From assembly GCA_003290165.1 (NCBI GenBank), contig QNQO01001853.1, forward strand, positions 1 to 64,000: a DNA stretch of 64,000 bases. Reading direction: 5' to 3'. Both the position numbers and the translations under genes were made by a program. The notes beneath the pieces were generated by a model. It did no database searches. It saw nothing but the letters and a program-made list of their open reading frames with translations, and had not been told where the DNA came from. This DNA comes from Berberis thunbergii (Eukaryota > Streptophyta > Magnoliopsida > Ranunculales > Berberidaceae). Positions 10,900 to 21,857 of the stretch are shown here, piece after piece. Each line of letters opens with the position of its first letter. Positions within the stretch are counted from its first letter, which is position 1.

Positions 10900-11703
10900 C
10901 CCGTCAAGGTGCTCTAATCACAAAGACCATGATCACGTTACTTAGGACTGCCAAAGTCTCAACAATGAGATTGAGTGATGAATACAAAAGGGGAGGCTCC
11001 AGGAGTTCGTGAGTCCTGACAAAAAGCAGCCCGAGGAAAGGAAACGGAAGAGCTTGCACTAGAGTAAGATGAGAAAACTGCCGATGTTATCTACATCCTA
11101 CACAGTGAATATGATGAACTAGAACAATCAAAATGGTCAAGGAAAAAAAGTTCAAGAACTGCAAATAAGTTTCCACTATGGAGGCCGCCCGATCCAACAT
11201 GCATGAATAGAGCGTATGACTTCGTATCTATCAGTCATAGAGAAAGACATTAAAAAGGTCCACTCCCAGCACAATGACACCCTAATCATCATGATCAGAA
11301 TAGACAAGTGGGTTTGAAGAGGTCACTGGTGGATACATGGAGCTCAGCCAACATCATGTTCTTGGAGGAATTCTATAGGATGTGGCTAAGGGATAAAGAG
11401 CTGAAGTCACTCAAGAAGGCCACGATCGGCTTAAATAGTGTTTGGAGTAACCTAGTTAGAAGCATCAGACTACCCGTGGTAGAAGAGGAGCCATACCTGA
11501 TAAGGATTCTAATGATGGAAATCACTGTCGTAAATGCCTCCTCTGCGTACAACGTGAGTCTTGGCATGCCTTGGCTCCACCTGATGGGAGTGGTGCTCTC
11601 TACTCGGCATCAATGCCTCAAGGACCTTGTCGATAATAAGGCAGGGTCTATTAAAGGAAATCAATCAACCGCAAGAGAATGCCACTACGTGGAGATGAAA
11701 TAA
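10900..11703 (+). pseudogene. Tat gag C-terminus and protease remnant
   Basis: About 10918-11030 translates to a gag tail with HKDHDHVT..DCQSLNNEIE and IQKGRLQEFV, the histidine/cysteine motif and following helix of Tat gag, with in-frame stops. The open frame 11308-11703 then encodes a retropepsin-like protease: VDTWSSANIMFLEEF corresponds to the active-site VDTGSSADILF, with Gly changed to Trp, followed by VNASSAYNVSLGMPWLH and ARECHYVEMK, the usual protease end. The aspartate is kept but the active-site glycine is lost, so activity is unlikely. No reverse transcriptase follows; tandem repeats start 180 bp downstream. Confidence 0.75.
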
Positions 11704-11879
11704 TTAAGCAAATAGTAATTTCGCCATAAAAAGCCCCCTGAAGAACGACCAACAGGCCAAGATCCCACTGGTCAGGGAACTTGTGTGGTGAGAATATCAT
11801 GTAGAACATTTAAAGAAGAATTATCAATAAAGGTACTCTCTTTGAAAATGATGTCATTTCACACTCAACTTTGTATACA

Positions 11880-12440
11880 GGAGAAAACCTGGTCCGACGA
11901 AGAGGACCACGATAGTACACATCGGTCGAGTCTAGTCCTACTAAAGATGTCAACAACTCATCGCATGTAAGTGACCTAGTTTGCCTAAGGAACAACGACA
12001 CTACAAAGCTGATCGAGCTCAATCTCATGACAACTCAACGCACATGGATAACCTGGTCCGATCGAGGGGATCATGACGGCGCATAGCGCCGAGTCTATTC
12101 CTATTAAGGATTTTGACAACTCATCGTGTCTAAGTGACCTAGTCCTCTTAAGGAACCACGACACAACAAAGGGACCAAACCTAGTCTCAGGATGGCACAC
12201 CGTGCATGAATAACCCTGGTCTGACTAGGGGACCACAATGGCACATAGCGGCCGAGTATAGTCCTATTAAGGATGTTGACAACTTGCAACATCTAAGTGA
12301 CCTAGTTTGCCCAAAGAACCAGTGTGCAACAAAGCAGACCGAGTCCAATCCTGTGATGGCTCGCTACATGTAAGGAACCAAGATAGCGCAAAATGACCAA
12401 ATCTAGTTCTATTCAGGATATTGACAACTTGCCGCACAAG
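11880..12440 (+). repeat. Tandem repeat array, units of about 163 bp
   Basis: About 3.5 diverged units, each starting ACCTGGTCCGA-like, then GACCACGA/TGG, CGAGTCTAGTCCTA, AAGGATGTTGACAACT, GTGACCTAGT and AAGGAACCACGACAC. Unit starts lie near 11887, 12049 and 12212. Arrays of this kind in the 3' untranslated region are described for Tat-lineage retrotransposons. The words CCTATTAAGGAT..TTGACAACTTG and GTGACCTAGT recur in reverse complement in the 47330-48930 array. Confidence 0.8.
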
Positions 12441-12449
12441 TGACCTAGT

Positions 12450-13960
12450 CCACTTAATAGAGGTCTAGTCCATTCGGACAGATATGACTTCTCCATAGCC
12501 TAACTCCTGTTCAGGATTAGGGTTCATTATGGAAGTCTAGCACTCGGGTAGAGATGACTTCCTGACAGCTCAACTCCTCTTCAAAGGTGAGCCTGTATAC
12601 TATAGAAGTCTAGTCCATTCAGATGAAGACAACTTTTCCACAGCTCATCTATCTTAATTATTGAGACTGTATTTTTTTTATATAAGTCTAGTCTCTTAGG
12701 ATGAAGACTTTTCCACAACTCAACTCATCGTCAGGATTGAGCACGTATAGTATAGAAGTTTAGTCCATTAAGACGAAGACAATTTTCCACAGCTCAACTC
12801 CTCTTCAAGATTGAGCCCGTATATTATAGAATTCTAGTCTGTTCGAATAAAAAAGACTTTTCCACAAGTTAACTCCTCTTCAGGATTGAACCCGCATACT
12901 ATTGAATTCTAGTTCATTCGGACGAAGGTGACTTCTCCACAGCTTAGCTCATCTTCAAGATAGAGTTCATCTTCAAAATAGAGCCTGTAGATTATAGAAT
13001 TCTAGTCTATTCGGACGAAGATGACTTCTCCATAGTCTAACTCCTGTTTTGGATTAGGTTCATTATGTAAGTCTAGCCAACGGGCAGAGATGACTTCTAG
13101 ATAGCTCAATTTCTCTTCAGAATTGAGCCCGCATACTATAGAAGTCTAGTCCGCGCAGACAAAGACGACTTATCCACACCTCAACTCCTCTTCGGGATTG
13201 AGCCCATACATTATGGAAGTCTAGTTCATTCGAACGAAGAAGACTTCTCCACAACTCAACTAATCTTCAAGATTGAGCCCATATATTATAGAAGTCTAGT
13301 CCGTTCAGACGAATATGACATTTCCACAGCTTAGCTTTTCTTCAGGATTGAGACCATAGATTATAAAAGTCTAGTTCATTTAATGAAGACGACTTCTCCA
13401 CAGTATAATTCTTGTTCAAGATTAGGGTTCATTATGGAAGTCTAGCCCATGGGCAGAAACGACTTCTCGACAGCTCAATTCCTCTTCAGGATTGAGCCTG
13501 CATATTATGGAAGTCTAGTCCATTGGGACGATGTACCTAAATCCTGTTCAAGATTAGGGTTTATTATGGAAGTCTAGTCCACAGGCAAAAACGACTTCCC
13601 GCCAGCTCAATTCCTCTTCAGGATTGAGCCCATATACTGCATAAGTGTAGGGTCCATCATAGCAGAGTCTCTACAACTCAACTCCTCTTCAAAGTTGGGC
13701 ACGCACACTGTGGAAATCCAGTCCGTTCAGACATGATATGATTATTCAAATACCCTAACTTTTATAGTTCTACATAGGGCTTAGTTTCATCATGGAAGTC
13801 TAGTCGTCCAGACCCAGACAACTTGTGCACAAGCTTAACTCCTCTTCGAGTTAAAGCTTATGACACTGCGAGAACTTGATCTGCTCTGGTAAAGATGACT
13901 ATTTCGCAACTTAAGCCTTCTTAAAGATTAAGTTAGTGTTATTATCAAGCGATCGTTCAA
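12450..13960 (+). repeat. Tandem repeat array, units of about 75 bp, roughly 20 copies
   Basis: Each unit starts AAGTCTAGTCCATTCGGACG, continues GACGACTTCTCCACAGCTC, AACTCCTCTTCAGGATTGAG, and ends CCCATATATTATAG. Units range from about 59 to 92 bp. A variant pair (a unit ending ATTAGGGTTCATTATGG followed by one starting AAGTCTAGCCCACGGGCAG) recurs four times, so the array has higher-order structure. No ORF is maintained. It lies between protease remnants and the antisense ORF of a Tat element. Confidence 0.85.
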
Positions 13961-14169
13961 GCTAAGAAGAGGCTCCAGTCCAGACTAAGAATTACTACTG
14001 ACGGAAAGAGTCTTGACTACCTAAATCCAATCTTAAAGTATTGGCGAACATTAGTCTATTCAGCCTAATCTAAGCACAGATTAAAATGGAGAGTATGAGA
14101 GATATAGCACAAACACAAGAAAAGAAAAAAAAATTCTATTAATAATCTTTAATTATACAAAACATTGAT

Positions 14170-15790
14170 CAGGTGGCGAGATCAGACGAAGTAGAATCAG
14201 AGGTAGCTTCGTGGATGGTTGGATCAGTGGCAGTTTCAGGATTGGCTACTGTTTCCGCAGTACTCAGGTCGACCTCAGAGCCACCTTACAAGGAAGAGGA
14301 AGCATCATCCACCTCCTCAAATCGAGTAAAGACCAACTGCTTATAAGCGGAAATGTCCCGATTCTTACAATCTTGTTCAATGTAATCAAGCAGTTCCCGC
14401 CTACCCGCGACAACCTAGTTGAATTTGACGTTCTTTGCTGCCTCAAAGAATTCTATTTCCTTGGCCCCCATTGTGCTTTCAGGTTAGCCAGCTCCTCGAT
14501 CACCTTGGCCAAATCATTCTCATAATCTGTCAGCCTGCGATCAGCTTCAGCTTAAGAGTCTGAGCTTGAGCAGCCTTCTAGAATTCCTTCCTACGCACTA
14601 CCTAAGCATGTTCACCTTCCTAGGCGCTTTAGTGTCAACAACATATTTCTAAGCAGGGGATAGACAGTCAGCAGCCGTTGTATGCTCGGATATTGACCTA
14701 TCCTAATTCTCTTGGACTTATCTCAGCTCTGTCATTAAAGTGGCTCGAGTAGTTAGGGCCTCGTCTAGACCTTCCTAACTAGGCTTCCAAGTCCGACTTA
14801 GCATTCAACGCCTTGCGAAGGCTCTCCTGAACCCCACCTTGCTCAACCTCCAAATTGGACTGAGCAGTCATTTTATTTTCCCTCAAATCCACTTAAAAAG
14901 GGCATCTAAAAGCTATACTTGTTGCTCAAGAACAACATTTCAAGAGCATATACTCTGTTTCACGTAGACTCCACTTTGGTGCCCACCATCCCATCATAAA
15001 CCAAGTGGGTCATCCCCTGGAAAAAGGACACATGCAGTGTTACGGACGATAAGGATGGTAAAAAATCAAACGACAGACAAAAAATTGTTGACTTTCCTGC
15101 ATCATGTGCTTCTGCCCTTTGTTGACATAGAGTTGCATGGAGCCATTCCTCTAATCCACCTCCTAATGCCACATATGTTGGCCACTAGAGTTGAGATGGA
15201 TAGCACCACGAGTACGAAAGTCAACTTGGGCATCAACAAGAAGAACCTTGGGGTAAGAGATCAATCTTGCCCATCCTTTAGCAACCTCTACAGACCAAGG
15301 GAGCTCAGTGACTTCCTTCCTTTTTTCAACAACTAGCAGTAAGGAAGGCAAGCAAACTCGGGGGTCTGGGTGGGGAGATGACGACTTGGACGGCTCACGA
15401 GCAACATCTTCTAGGGCATGTTGTTTCACTGGTGCATGCAGACAGACCACAAAGAACATTCCTCAAGGCATTCAACTTTGCGGTCGAGTCATCAACCATA
15501 AAAATTTCATGGTGGCCTAAAAAGAAGGTCGGAGGCATGTTTAATTATCCCCACGCTCAACTTCCTAGGCTTAGTAATCTCGACAGCTTGAAACAGATCT
15601 TTTTCCATGGCTGACATCACAGCAGGAGTAGGTAGATGGACATTAGCTGACTCTTCCATAGCTCAGTAAAGATGGTTGTCAGACTCATCTGTCACCTCCT
15701 CACTCCCATGAAAAGGGACTATCGATCCGTAGTGCTCCACAAGTTCTCTTTTCGGGCCAAACAGGGAAGCAGCCTGGACAATGGTAAGAA
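14170..15790 (-). pseudogene. Tat antisense ORF (aORF) remnant
   Basis: Relative to the plus-strand Tat gag-protease this coding trace runs antisense. Pieces in order on the minus strand are: GPKRELVEHYGSIVPFHGSE (about 15767-15700), a block around 15459-15163 with LPWSVEVAKGWARLISYPK, GMTHLVYDGMVGTKVES (about 15020-14965), and a coiled-coil-like tail ADRRLTDYENDLAKVIEELA near 14550-14480. The GMTHL...GxKVE block aligns with GMSHLSQVAVTGMKVEAT in the better preserved aORF at 55969-57990. Many stops and frameshifts are present. Extra antisense ORFs of unknown function are reported in Tat elements; no role can be assigned from this copy. Confidence 0.6.
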
Positions 15791-15794
15791 CATA

Positions 15795-17368
15795 TTTATG
15801 TTTTTGTGTTTGTGTAGGTTGCAATATCAGAATTTCACAATAAAAGCTGTAAGATGTAAATTGGTTTGACTTAGGAAGACTTGTTGTAAAAGGAAACATA
15901 CAAATAAGGAAACCTTGGGAAAACAACTATAAGGGGCACAATACCTTACTCTCGAGAGCACTAACCCCCGGTCTCACAGTCGCTCGCCCTTCATAGCCGT
16001 TAACATCAATCTACATCACCACACAGATCCATCCTTCCCTTCTCTCCATTAAACCCTTCACATACAGACCTAGCCTCCATAAACCATCTCATCTCCAACA
16101 TCCCAGCCAGTCACCAATAGCCCAATCGACAGCTAAAACCACCACCGTCGACCCCACTGTCGTCCTCCATTTCTTCTTCCACACAGTCACCATCTTACTA
16201 CTTTTCTCGCCAGGAGATCACTCCTTCATCCATCGACCTCTTCTAAGCCTCCATCGCACACATCTCACTCACAATCCGTAGTCTCCCCGTCGCCATCCAT
16301 CATTCGCTAACCGCACGATCGCACCTCCATCTTCACCTTTTGCCCTGTTTCATCTCTATTACTGCTTCCTTCAATCGATCCTTTCTTTGGCGCACGCAAC
16401 TAGAACGCACATAAGCAGATCGTGAGGAAGAAAATACATTTAATTATCTTATTAATGTTATTCGCCCCACCACTTCCATTCACCACCACCACCATGAACA
16501 GATGACATCGTTTTCTCTTGCTCTATTTTATTTTTAGGTTGACATTAAATTATGAATTATTATTTGATCTTGATAACAATGTCTACCAAAAGCTATTTTT
16601 AGCTAGGGGTGAATTGTAAGCCCCGAATATGTGTTTATGGATTAATTAGATTCAATCTTTCTTGCTAATTGGTGAATGTGTTTTGGTTAACTGCTTGATA
16701 GAGATCTTATCTTTGTATGTTTGTTAAGGTGACCAACTTAGTAAGCATGCTAGAATTTGGTGCTAAAGTATAGGAAAGTTTCACCCAATAGTTATAATCT
16801 TATAATCACAAGTAGTAAATACCAATGAACGTTAGTAAGGTTAATAAAAACCTAGGTTAAGACGAGATGTTGTTAATACTTGTAATTTCCTAGTTAGTGT
16901 TCATAGTTTCCATAGAACTTAATCGTCTGTCTAACTTACAATTTTTTATTAGATAACATGAAAAAAAAATAGTTTGAAAGCGACACTGAGTTTAATTCAA
17001 CAATTTGGGAAAGTAATAATGTTAATCCAGTGGGGTCACAGTTATCTTGAGCATTGTCATTCACGAGTTAGTAAATGATTAATTATTGGATATTAGTTCA
17101 TGAGCACATGTTTGGTGTGTGGAGATAAAACCCTTAGCTAATTTCTCATCGTCTACTTCCCTTAAGTTTTTATTAGTCTTACAGTAATCTTCTTAGTAAT
17201 TTTCTTAGTTTAAAATTAGAAATATTCAATCTCCCAACATTTTCTTTTAGATACCCTTAGTGTTAGTTAGCAAGCCCTCTAATTCTCAGTCTAGAATGAT
17301 CCATACTTATTCTTTATTATGATTATAAGACAATGTATTAAGTTGTGTGTTAGTAAAATAGTGCATCA
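15795..17368 (+). repeat. Athila LTR, copy B, 5'-truncated
   Basis: Aligns to copies A and C from the GTGTTTGTGTAGGTT region onward (about 80 bp of the LTR start missing) and ends AGTGCATCA at 17368. Shared landmarks are AAATTGGTTTGACTTAGGAAGAC, CAACTTAGTAAGCATGCTAG and AGTTTAATTCAA. It is more diverged from A and C than those are from each other. No primer site follows at 17369. It abuts a truncated family X LTR, so it is a remnant. Confidence 0.75.
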
Positions 17369-17429
17369 AACAGCCCCCACCTTGACCTTCTTGAACTTGC
17401 GAGAGGGAGAAAACAAACCCTACGCAGGT

Positions 17430-17720
17430 TTCCTAGTGGACAAACTAGGTAGCTTCGCTACCCTTTTCTTCAGATTACTCGGGCTTAACATGGTGCGAAT
17501 CTTGGAGCTTAGCCCAGGACAATAAGGCCAGAACGTAGACCTTTGAGCTATCACAAGCCTTAGGTCCACTTGCACAGCTCTCGACCCAATCAAGTATTGG
17601 GTCCCAAACAGAGCCAAGTGTCGAACAAAACTCAGTCATGGACAGGTAAGATCATGTGCGAGATCTCCTCCCTCTATCATGCCTCAACAGTGTCACAGCT
17701 TTGGACCCAAAAATTTACAT
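17430..17720 (+). repeat. Truncated Tat LTR, family X
   Basis: Matches the U3 portion of LTR 8784-9318: CTTGGAGCTTAGCCC, GGACAATAAGGC, GAGCTATCACAAGCC, GGTCCACTTGCACAG and CATGTGCGAGATCTCCTC. Both ends are missing. It lies between the Athila copy B and the start of a Tekay-type gag on the other strand. Confidence 0.6.
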
Positions 17721-17803
17721 CTCTCGGATTATCTCCTATGAACCTCATACCACCCAAGGTCCCGAACAACCTTTCTAGCAAAAGAGTCACCTTGATTACT
17801 ATT

Positions 17804-17968
17804 CTACTGCGATCCCTGTAACAATTGCATCATCATAGTCTGACTTAACTGAATAGTATTCTCACCATGTCCATTCCAACTTTCATTGACATCTCCATTT
17901 GGAACAACATTCTCACCGCTACCGCTATTGTTCCCACTTGGATTCTGATGAGTATGTCTTCCAGCCAT
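17804..17968 (-). pseudogene. Tekay/Del-type gag N-terminus
   Basis: The minus-strand frame starts MAGRHTHQNPSGNNSGSGEN at 17968 and runs about 55 codons (ending LSQTMMMQLLQGSQ) before leaving recognisable sequence. Its position 120 bp downstream of a tRNA-Met-type primer site and an LTR end makes it the gag start of a chromovirus of the Tekay/Del lineage, whose gag begins with a poorly conserved Asn/Gly-rich segment. The rest of gag and all of pol are absent to the left, so this is a truncated 5' end. Confidence 0.6.
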
Positions 17969-18087
17969 ATCTTTCAAAGAAAAATGGCAATGATTAGACA
18001 CTCCATAAGATAAAAAATAAAAAACACCATACTGCTTACTCATAACCATATTCCAAGGATACTCTCCCTAGCTTAGGGTAAACTATG

Positions 18088-18101
18088 CTTTGATACAAAT
18101 T
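18088..18101 (-). other. Primer binding site of the minus-strand Tekay-type element
   Basis: Minus strand reads ATTTGTATCAAAGC directly after an LTR end GGGGCGTGACA. The canonical site is TTTGGTATCAGAGC, complementary to initiator tRNA-Met. Two changes are seen. Confidence 0.65.
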
Positions 18102-21100
18102 TGTCACGCCCCAATTTTAAGAAAATGAAATCTTAATATCCATGTAGGATAGTGGGTTTCCCAAAATTTAGGCATGAGATCGATCCACGCATAGTAACAA
18201 TTGGCATCCACGAGAAAAGTTCAATTGCACAATTTACCATAATAGAAAAAATGCTAGACAATTCTAATATTTCACAAAAGGAAAAAAAAAAACTAACGTC
18301 AAATTTTCGTGGATATAATTCTTTCAAAATTTAACTAACCCAAAGACAAAAATCTCCCTAAATGAAATAAGTTGCTATTTGTTCTATGACAATAGAATAA
18401 AACAATCACCTACGAATACAAATAAACTTTCAACACGCAACTCCTCAGCAACGTTCGCTCTTCACGAAACGAACTCATCTAATCTCGTCGGAACATACTA
18501 GTCCTGAAACAAAGCTAGTTGGCTACATTCTCAAGAAAATGTACACAGGAAATCAAAACCCACTTGGGTCAGCAATTGAACTGGTGTGAAATTTCTTTGA
18601 TTCCCAAAATCATAAAACACCATAAAATGATAAGAAACAAAAAAACAATTAAACCATAACAAGTAGTTCCTCCATGAGGCAAATGTATAAAGCTAGTTAA
18701 AATTTCTAATATATTTTAGTATTTATTGACCTTACCTATATACTTACTTTGTGGAAGTTGAGCATGACAAGTGTGACCTAAGTTAGTGGACTTGCCATCC
18801 TGTACAAAATTGTTAGAAAACAAATAGAGGTAATATTCTAATTAATAAGAATTTATCAACACAAAGTATTTATCTTAAATCAATTATCCATTTATAGTGA
18901 ATTGACCCCTTAGACGATACCACATTCGCACCACCTCCATGCCAAACATACATATCCATATGCCTCTCTTATATAAAGGAGAAGTTCAAATGATAAATTC
19001 AAGGTTTTCCCATATCACTTATTATGATATCTCATCATTCTTACACATTGTCAATCAGAAACTAGTATACTCATTCTTTTAGGGAACACCGCAATGTTCA
19101 TGATCACATTGAATTTTTTTTGTTCGTATCCATGCCAATTAATTCATTTTGAAGTAATTACCAAACACTAAACTCATTGCATCACTGTAATATAATCCTA
19201 TAAACATGTAATTAACTATGACATGATAGATTCTCTACATAAAGTATGGTCACAATTAATAAAATGTCATAAACATGTCCCTTCATATTGTAAAATATAT
19301 TTATATCATACACAACATAGACTATGGAGTATAGGGAGAATCTATTTACCAAATAGATTATCATGTATAGTGAGAATTTGAGATCCTTCATTAATGGAAA
19401 AATAAGTAAATCAATCATCATGAAAATTATATTATTTAATAACAAATTTATTTGGTAAAAGAGAATGGAATTGACTGAATCTTCGACTAACAACATAAAC
19501 TTTTTATCATTAGAACATATCCATCTCATCATTAGAGTCATGTCCATCCCATCATGAGGGCATTGTTGTTTAAGCCTTTTACCTTTATTTTATTTTTTAT
19601 CATTATAAGGGAAAACTTAATAAGACACTCCCTGAAACTGCAACAAGAACCTCATTTACGTGACGTTAAAGAATTTCAAGAAAATGAAACAGGGACAAAT
19701 TCACATTATATGCATCATACATCATTATCATAGCACATGGTCGAATCAATATGAAAATAAAATAAACAGTCACAAAACCGAAACAAAGCTAAGATGGTGT
19801 TTTTTTTTTAAATAAGCTTGAAGGATTTATGTAAAGAAAATTCTGAGGAACTCACCTAAAACGAATAGAAGAAAACCCACTTATTTTCCTTCTCCTTGCT
19901 CTTCCTCTTTTTTTTTTTTTTTCTCTCAACTTTATTCCCCTTTTTTTCACACCTTCTTCTTTACAGCTAGAGAAATAATCATCCCTAACGTATACCTAAA
20001 GATGGTAAATCCTATTAGGTTAGGGTTTTAAACAAAACTCTATTTGCACCCTCATATTTTAATAACCTAATAAAAAATAACTAGTAATAAGGACAAAACA
20101 AATATTATGAAATTTTCAAAAATTTAAGTTCATTACACACACACTGAGCAATGAGCTCATTAAGTGTCTATTTTCTCTTTGAGTATTATAATTGATCATA
20201 AAGGGATCAAACTTTATAGTAAGAGAAATCAAAATGATGTGCACAAGGAAATCATCATAAAACTCCAACTTTAGTGTCATCATTTTGAAAACAAAATTAG
20301 AAATTTTCATTATGTACTACCTTGTGTTTCCTTTGGTAGTATAGCGCATGGTAACAAATTTGCTAAGAAGCGTACTTGCCTTCCATTTTTTCGATGCAAC
20401 AAATCAGTACGCAACCTGACGTAAGAAATCTTTAACATTTTCTTTCTTAGGCATTACACCACGAAAAGTTTCATAATAGAGTGCTTCATTATCATAAGAC
20501 TAATACAATTAGAGCGCTCTCACTTTTCATAAAAAAAAACATTATCTTTAGTTAAACTAGAATCAGTAGGACGATTACTATATGCTCTTTCCATTTTCTA
20601 AAATTTAATCTATTAAGAACTGTAAAGTTGTTTAAATTGGCAGATATCGAAGAAGCATTCACTAAAATAACATAAAAGAACAAACTCACGTCAATATATG
20701 TATTTCTCATCAACTTTAATGCATTGATATGACAACATAAAAAGTAAATGACAAGTAATCATTATCATGCAAAATTTAGTCTAATTAAAGGAGCAAACAA
20801 ATAGACGAATGACAAAAAATAGTACATATAAATTTACATTTTCCCTTATGAAAAATCGAACACAACATTACAATTCAAGTCTTTGGACAGACATGATAAA
20901 ATGCAAGTTGTTATCTCAATAATTACATTCCTTTAGGTCGATAATTGAAAATAATTACATTCCTTTAGGTCGATAATTGAAAATGCATGAGTGAATCCCA
21001 AAAATATTTTACTTAAATTAATTACCTTATACCGCCAATGAATCGACCAAAGTAACAACTTTTCTTTGGGCCGATTGTTATTCGCATGTGTCATGACGCA

Positions 21101-21190
21101 ACCATATGCAATCCACTAAAAAAAATAACTGAAATTCAAATAAAATATTATGAAAGAGATCACTTAGGCGAAGTAGAACAAAATTTCACT
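18102..21190 (-). repeat. Tekay-type 5' LTR and AT-rich DNA, upstream edge undefined
   Basis: The LTR ends at 18102 with minus-strand AATTGGGGCGTGACA, the typical Tekay/Del terminus, also seen as GGGGCATGACA at 44888. Upstream on the minus strand the DNA is AT-rich and without genes. I could not find the TG start or a polypurine tract, so how much of the 3 kb is LTR is unknown. A 35-bp direct duplication containing AATTACATTCCTTTAGGTCG lies at about 20918-20985. Short ORFs here are chance. Confidence 0.45.
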
Positions 21191-21199
21191 TAGATTAAA

Positions 21200-21850
21200 A
21201 TTTTTGGATTGCTAATTAAAATATTCTTGAGGTGCTCCAAAATTTTCCTTAAATGCAGGACAGAAGAAAGCCAAAAACATGAAACGAAGTCCAGTCCAAT
21301 AGGCCAAGTAGCCCAAAATAAGCCTTATGGGCTCAAATAACCAAAATCGGTCCAACCAGACTGAACAGTGAACTGGACTGTACAGGAGTGAACCGTCCAT
21401 CCAACGAAATATTTTTGAACTGGACCGAACTAGCTAGACCAAGGCCCAAACAAAACCAGGCCCAACTTTGTAACCCAAAATCGGTTGTCTTCTTCACCCC
21501 TTAAAAAAACAGAGATCTTCATCTATCTAAATTAAAAAGAAGACAGATATCAAACTCAAATAATCAGTCGTTCATCCTTAACCGCCAAACAATCCAAACA
21601 AATACCAATATTCTTCCCTTAGCAAACAGATCTCATCACCCATCGTTGTGTTGTCATGTTCGCTCGAACGATTGGAAGTATCATCGAACATGATACCAGG
21701 TGGAATCGATCAGTGTAAATTGAAAGACGAGGGGCGGGCAGCGATAGGGAGGTGTCGACTAGAATAGGAGGATGGACGATCGGGCTATGCGACGACTGGG
21801 AGTGTCGACTGACCCTGCTTACCTAGAGATACACTTTTTTTTACTACCCT
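21200..21850 (+). other. Plus-strand LTR-like or leader-like segment
   Basis: Contains GGCCCAAACAAAACCAGGCCC and a pyrimidine-rich leader around 21490-21620, resembling the promoter/R part of plant Ty3 LTRs in plus orientation. No TG/CA ends or primer site can be set. It stops abruptly where TNP2 coding sequence starts at 21858, so it includes a junction that removed the 5' end of the TNP2 gene. Confidence 0.3.
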
Positions 21851-21857
21851 AAATGAC

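Noticed and set aside
12450..13960. CRISPR-like repeat array
   Set aside because: Units are contiguous and diverged with no unique spacers, and the setting is a plant retrotransposon.
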